This document shows, piece after piece, positions 34,184 to 36,832 of a stretch of DNA of 36,832 nt. The position numbers and the translations under genes are program-made. The stretch lies in the NCBI GenBank assembly GCA_031177765.1, contig JAPSKH010000002.1:85108-121939 (forward strand), read 5' to 3'. Origin of the DNA: Microbacterium sp. (GTDB taxonomy: Bacteria; Actinomycetota; Actinomycetes; Actinomycetales; Microbacteriaceae). Each line of letters opens with the position of its first letter. The stretch's first letter is position 1. Under the pieces are notes generated by a model. It saw only the letters and a program-made list of their open reading frames with translations, was not told where the DNA came from and did not search any database.

Positions 34184-34252
34184 AGAGTAGATGTTGTGCA
34201 CTTCGTGCGAATCGGGGGTTTCCCCGGGATCGCTGGAAGACCCCTACGGGGT
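34184..34252 (-). promoter_or_regulatory. Promoter and two-part regulatory element of the IniB-like gene
   Basis: Read on the minus strand: element 1 is ACCCC-GTA-GGGGT (34252-34240), then 20 bp from its TAGG to element 2, CGGGG-AAAC-CCCCG (34226-34213), followed by AT. A -10 box TACTCT is at 34189-34184, and the -35 region at 34212-34207 is poor. Element 2 is thus centred about 42 bp before the expected transcription start, the classic position for a LuxR-type activator. The same pair of elements is at 28013-28056. Confidence 0.6.
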
Positions 34253-34288
34253 TCGGGATTGGCGCGGGGCGGCGCTCGGGAGTCGGCC

Positions 34289-36820
34289 TCATGAGGGGCG
34301 CTCCGAAGCCAGCGCGACCCGCAGCTTGGCGATGAGATCCGAACGCGAGGTGGCGCCCAGGCGGCGGCGGATGCTCGCGATGTGATGCTCCGCGGTGCGG
34401 GGTGAGATGAAGATCGCTTCGCCGATCTCGGCGTAGGTCTTGCCCTGCAGCACCAGCCGCGCGACGTCCGTCTCGCGCTCGCTGAGGACGGATCCGCTCG
34501 GCTGCGGGCGAGGCGTGTCGGCCTGCTGCTCCGCGGGGCGTTCGGCCGCCCGGGCGTTCTCGACGGGGTGCAGCTCGCGGGCGCGGGCGAGCAGGCGCGC
34601 CGCCACCTTGCGGTCCGTCGTCCTCCTCGCGCCGTGGCCGGCCAGCCGCGCGGCATCCCATCGCAGTCCGATCGCGGCGAGGGCCTGCGCCGCCGACTCC
34701 ACCTCGTCGCTGTTAGCCGTCCCGGCGAGCACCGAGGTCCAGAGCCGCCCGGCCTTCGCCATGGTGGCCGCGACGTGACTGACCGGCGCGGCCTCGACGA
34801 GCGCGTGCGCGTGCGAGCTCAGCGACTCGGGGCGATTGAGCAGGATGCCCCGCTGAATGCCCGCCCACCGCAGGTGCGCGGACCACACGGCCGGAGACCC
34901 GAGCGCTTCGACGAGCTGCGCGGCGCGCGCGAACAGCGGTTCGGTGGTCGCGGCGTCGCCCGTCCGCGCGCCGGCCGTGACGAGCTCGGCGAGCGGCAGC
35001 AGGCTGTAGAGGTCGATGTCGACGTCCAGCAGGCTGTCACGGCCGCTCTTCCACGCCGCTGCGAGACCGGCCGCGTCCTCGTAGCGCCGTGCCAGCCCGA
35101 TCCGCAGCGCCTGCAGCAGCAGACCGTCACGCGGCGCCGGCTGCGGTGTGATGGCCACGGAGGCCTCGAGGGCTTCTCGGGCCTGCGGCCCCTGCGCCTG
35201 CTGCATGGCGATCCAGGAACGCCACAGCAGCAGTCGGGAGAGCATCCACGGCGATCCCGAGTGACCGTCCACCGCGGCGTTCACCACCGCGCTCGCGGTC
35301 GCCAGATCACCGCTGCCGATCGCGACGACCGCCGCCAGCACGGCGGGGACCTCGGGCATCGGAGAGGTGCTGCGCGACGCGGTGTACAGGTGCGACGCTC
35401 GCACGAGATCGGCCAGGGCCGCTTCCGTCGGATGCGGACGCAGTGTCGCCTCCAGCCCCCGCCGCAGCAGATCCATCGCGACGCCCAGCGTCGACGGTGC
35501 GCGGGTGACGCCTTCGCGCTCCATCGATCCGGCAGCGGCGGCGTCACCGGCGCCCAGCCACGCGATCGTCGCGCGGACGGATGCCTCGGTCGTGGCGGGC
35601 GGGTAAGCGCGGTAGAACCCGCATCCGGTGGCCAGCATGCCGCGCATCGACCACGTGGCCGCCGCCACGTCGGCCAGACGGGACCCCACCGTGGTCGTCG
35701 GCTCGCCGGTGGCGAGCGTCTCGTCCACGAGCTGTGCCGCGCCGTCGATGTCACCGCACGCCCAGGCGGCTTCGGCCTGCTTGACCGTGAGTTCAGGGAA
35801 GGAGGCGCCGGTGTCGGCGGCGGCCCGGTACAGCTCACGAGCCCGCGCGGGGTCGGAGGACAGCAGATGATCGGCGCGGTCGATCAGCCCAGGGCTCAGG
35901 CGGGGGTCCCGCACGTCGGCGAGCAGTCCCGCATCCGCCGAGCCGGTGGGGTCCGCTCCCGGCAGGGCGGCGAAGAGCTCGACGAGGCGGCGCGCGGGAA
36001 GCGCGGCACGGACGGCCGTCCGCACGATCGGCACGGCGCGACCGTTGCGCAGCAGGAGACCCTCCGCGTAGGCCTGACCGATCATCGCGTCCGGATCGTC
36101 GTGGAGGTGCGATGGCGCCGCGGCGTCGTCGGGTGACGCGACGCTCACGGCCTCGATGATCCGGCGCACCTCGTCCTCGATGACGTCCAGCCGGTGCGCG
36201 ACGCTCTGCTCGAGCACGTGCGCGAGCGCCGTGTGGGCGTTGTCGGCGACGCAGTCGCGCTCGTCATGTGCGGCCAGCGCGGCCGAGACCAGCCACGACA
36301 CGCCGCCGGTGACGGTGAGGATGTGATCGAGGCACGCGGGAGCGAGCTGTCGCTTGTGGGCGGTGAGATAGTCGAGGACGTCGGAGCGCGTCACATGACC
36401 GAGCACCACCGCCGGCCCGCTCCGCTCCAGCTGCCGGGCGATGCTCGAGAGCTCGGGGGAGTGGGGCCATGGCCGGCTGGTCACCACCAGCGCGGCATCC
36501 GGGTCGGTCGCCCGCTCCGCGAGCCCGTCCAGCTGGGCGTCGGCGAGCAGGTGGAGGTCGTCGACGAGCAGCACGCGAGTGGGCGGCACGGCGGACACAT
36601 CCGTGTCAGGGCCAAGGATGCTCACCGGCGTCTCGCTGCGCACCAGGAACCTCTGCGCGTTGCGGAGGATGGTGGTCTTGCCCGACCCGGCCGTGCCGGA
36701 GATGTGGACGCGAGGCGGGGCATCGCCGGCGGAGAGCGCGTCCACCACGGGACGAGCATGCCGCAGCCCGGTGAAGTTCGCCGCGTCGAAGAACGACGCG
36801 GGCATCACTGTCGAGGACAT
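34289..36820 (-). CDS. LuxR-type signal-transduction ATPase, IniR-like
   Basis: The 843-aa protein has an N-terminal AAA/STAND-type ATPase (Walker A GTAGSGKT at 42-49, Walker B RVLLVDDLH with Asp87/Asp88, then VVTSRPW). A long helical TPR-like sensor region (about 250-740) and a C-terminal GerE/LuxR helix-turn-helix (779-843; LSERETDVARLVLQGKTYAEIG and SPRTAEHHIASI) follow. Size and order match mycobacterial IniR, the trehalose-responsive activator of iniBAC, and it stands beside an IniB-like gene. It is the best candidate to bind the two-part elements. The start used is ATG 36820; ATG 36805 is an alternative. The gene is complete unless a start lies beyond the window edge, 12 bases away. That it is a true IniR orthologue is inference. 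Confidence 0.8.
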   Translation of the reverse strand: MSSTVMPASFFDAANFTGLRHARPVVDALSAGDAPPRVHISGTAGSGKTTILRNAQRFLVRSETPVSILGPDTDVSAVPPTRVLLVDDLHLLADAQLDGLAERATDPDAALVVTSRPWPHSPELSSIARQLERSGPAVVLGHVTRSDVLDYLTAHKRQLAPACLDHILTVTGGVSWLVSAALAAHDERDCVADNAHTALAHVLEQSVAHRLDVIEDEVRRIIEAVSVASPDDAAAPSHLHDDPDAMIGQAYAEGLLLRNGRAVPIVRTAVRAALPARRLVELFAALPGADPTGSADAGLLADVRDPRLSPGLIDRADHLLSSDPARARELYRAAADTGASFPELTVKQAEAAWACGDIDGAAQLVDETLATGEPTTTVGSRLADVAAATWSMRGMLATGCGFYRAYPPATTEASVRATIAWLGAGDAAAAGSMEREGVTRAPSTLGVAMDLLRRGLEATLRPHPTEAALADLVRASHLYTASRSTSPMPEVPAVLAAVVAIGSGDLATASAVVNAAVDGHSGSPWMLSRLLLWRSWIAMQQAQGPQAREALEASVAITPQPAPRDGLLLQALRIGLARRYEDAAGLAAAWKSGRDSLLDVDIDLYSLLPLAELVTAGARTGDAATTEPLFARAAQLVEALGSPAVWSAHLRWAGIQRGILLNRPESLSSHAHALVEAAPVSHVAATMAKAGRLWTSVLAGTANSDEVESAAQALAAIGLRWDAARLAGHGARRTTDRKVAARLLARARELHPVENARAAERPAEQQADTPRPQPSGSVLSERETDVARLVLQGKTYAEIGEAIFISPRTAEHHIASIRRRLGATSRSDLIAKLRVALASERPS

Positions 36821-36832
36821 CGCCGGTCCCGG

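Overview
The window is a chromosomal segment of a high-GC actinobacterium, most likely a Microbacteriaceae member such as Microbacterium. This rests on the gene order rplM-rpsI-glmM-coaA-glmS-acpS-alr-tsaE-tsaB-rimI-tsaD, the LAxTG-type surface anchor, frequent GTG starts and many start codons 6-7 nt after a TANNNT -10 box (leaderless mRNAs). The genus is inferred from gene content, not from a database match. I found no tRNA, rRNA, CRISPR array, insertion sequence or prophage gene.

Region 1 (1-11,260) looks like a phosphodiester-scavenging locus. A large secreted, wall-anchored protein (minus strand) joins a phosphodiester glycosidase (NAGPA) domain to a calcineurin-like phosphoesterase domain. 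It is divergent from an RpiR/SIS regulator. After a recognisable promoter comes a tight operon: a UgpC-type ATPase, a lipoprotein solute-binding protein, a PtpB-like tyrosine/lipid phosphatase, a CpdA/GpdQ-like phosphodiesterase and two CUT1 permeases. The inferred job is to release, import and dephosphorylate a phosphorylated sugar, glycerol or inositol compound.

Region 2 (11,284-27,966) is the conserved housekeeping block. It holds ribosomal proteins L13 and S9 behind a probably structured leader, amino-sugar and wall-precursor synthesis (glmM, glmS, alr), CoA/ACP maturation (coaA, acpS) and t6A tRNA modification (tsaE, tsaB, tsaD, with rimI). Inserted on the minus strand are an exopolyphosphatase-like gene, a DUF4062-STAND ATPase and a multi-pass membrane protein. 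A small membrane protein, a DUF4190-like membrane protein and a THUMP-like methyltransferase complete the block.

Region 3 (28,013-36,820) is the most interesting part. It is a divergent or rearranged version of the mycobacterial isoniazid-inducible iniBAC envelope-stress system. It contains two dynamin-like GTPases (IniA and IniC), a protein with an IniB-type N-terminus, and a second protein that shares about 78 residues with it but carries 22 Asp-Asn-Ser triplets. It also contains a four-TM protein and an 843-residue LuxR-type ATPase regulator with the size and architecture of mycobacterial IniR. The two IniB-like genes, on opposite strands about 6 kb apart, share a two-part upstream element: a TAGG box and a CGGGG-N4-CCCCG inverted repeat about two DNA helical turns apart. 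This suggests one regulator drives both promoters.
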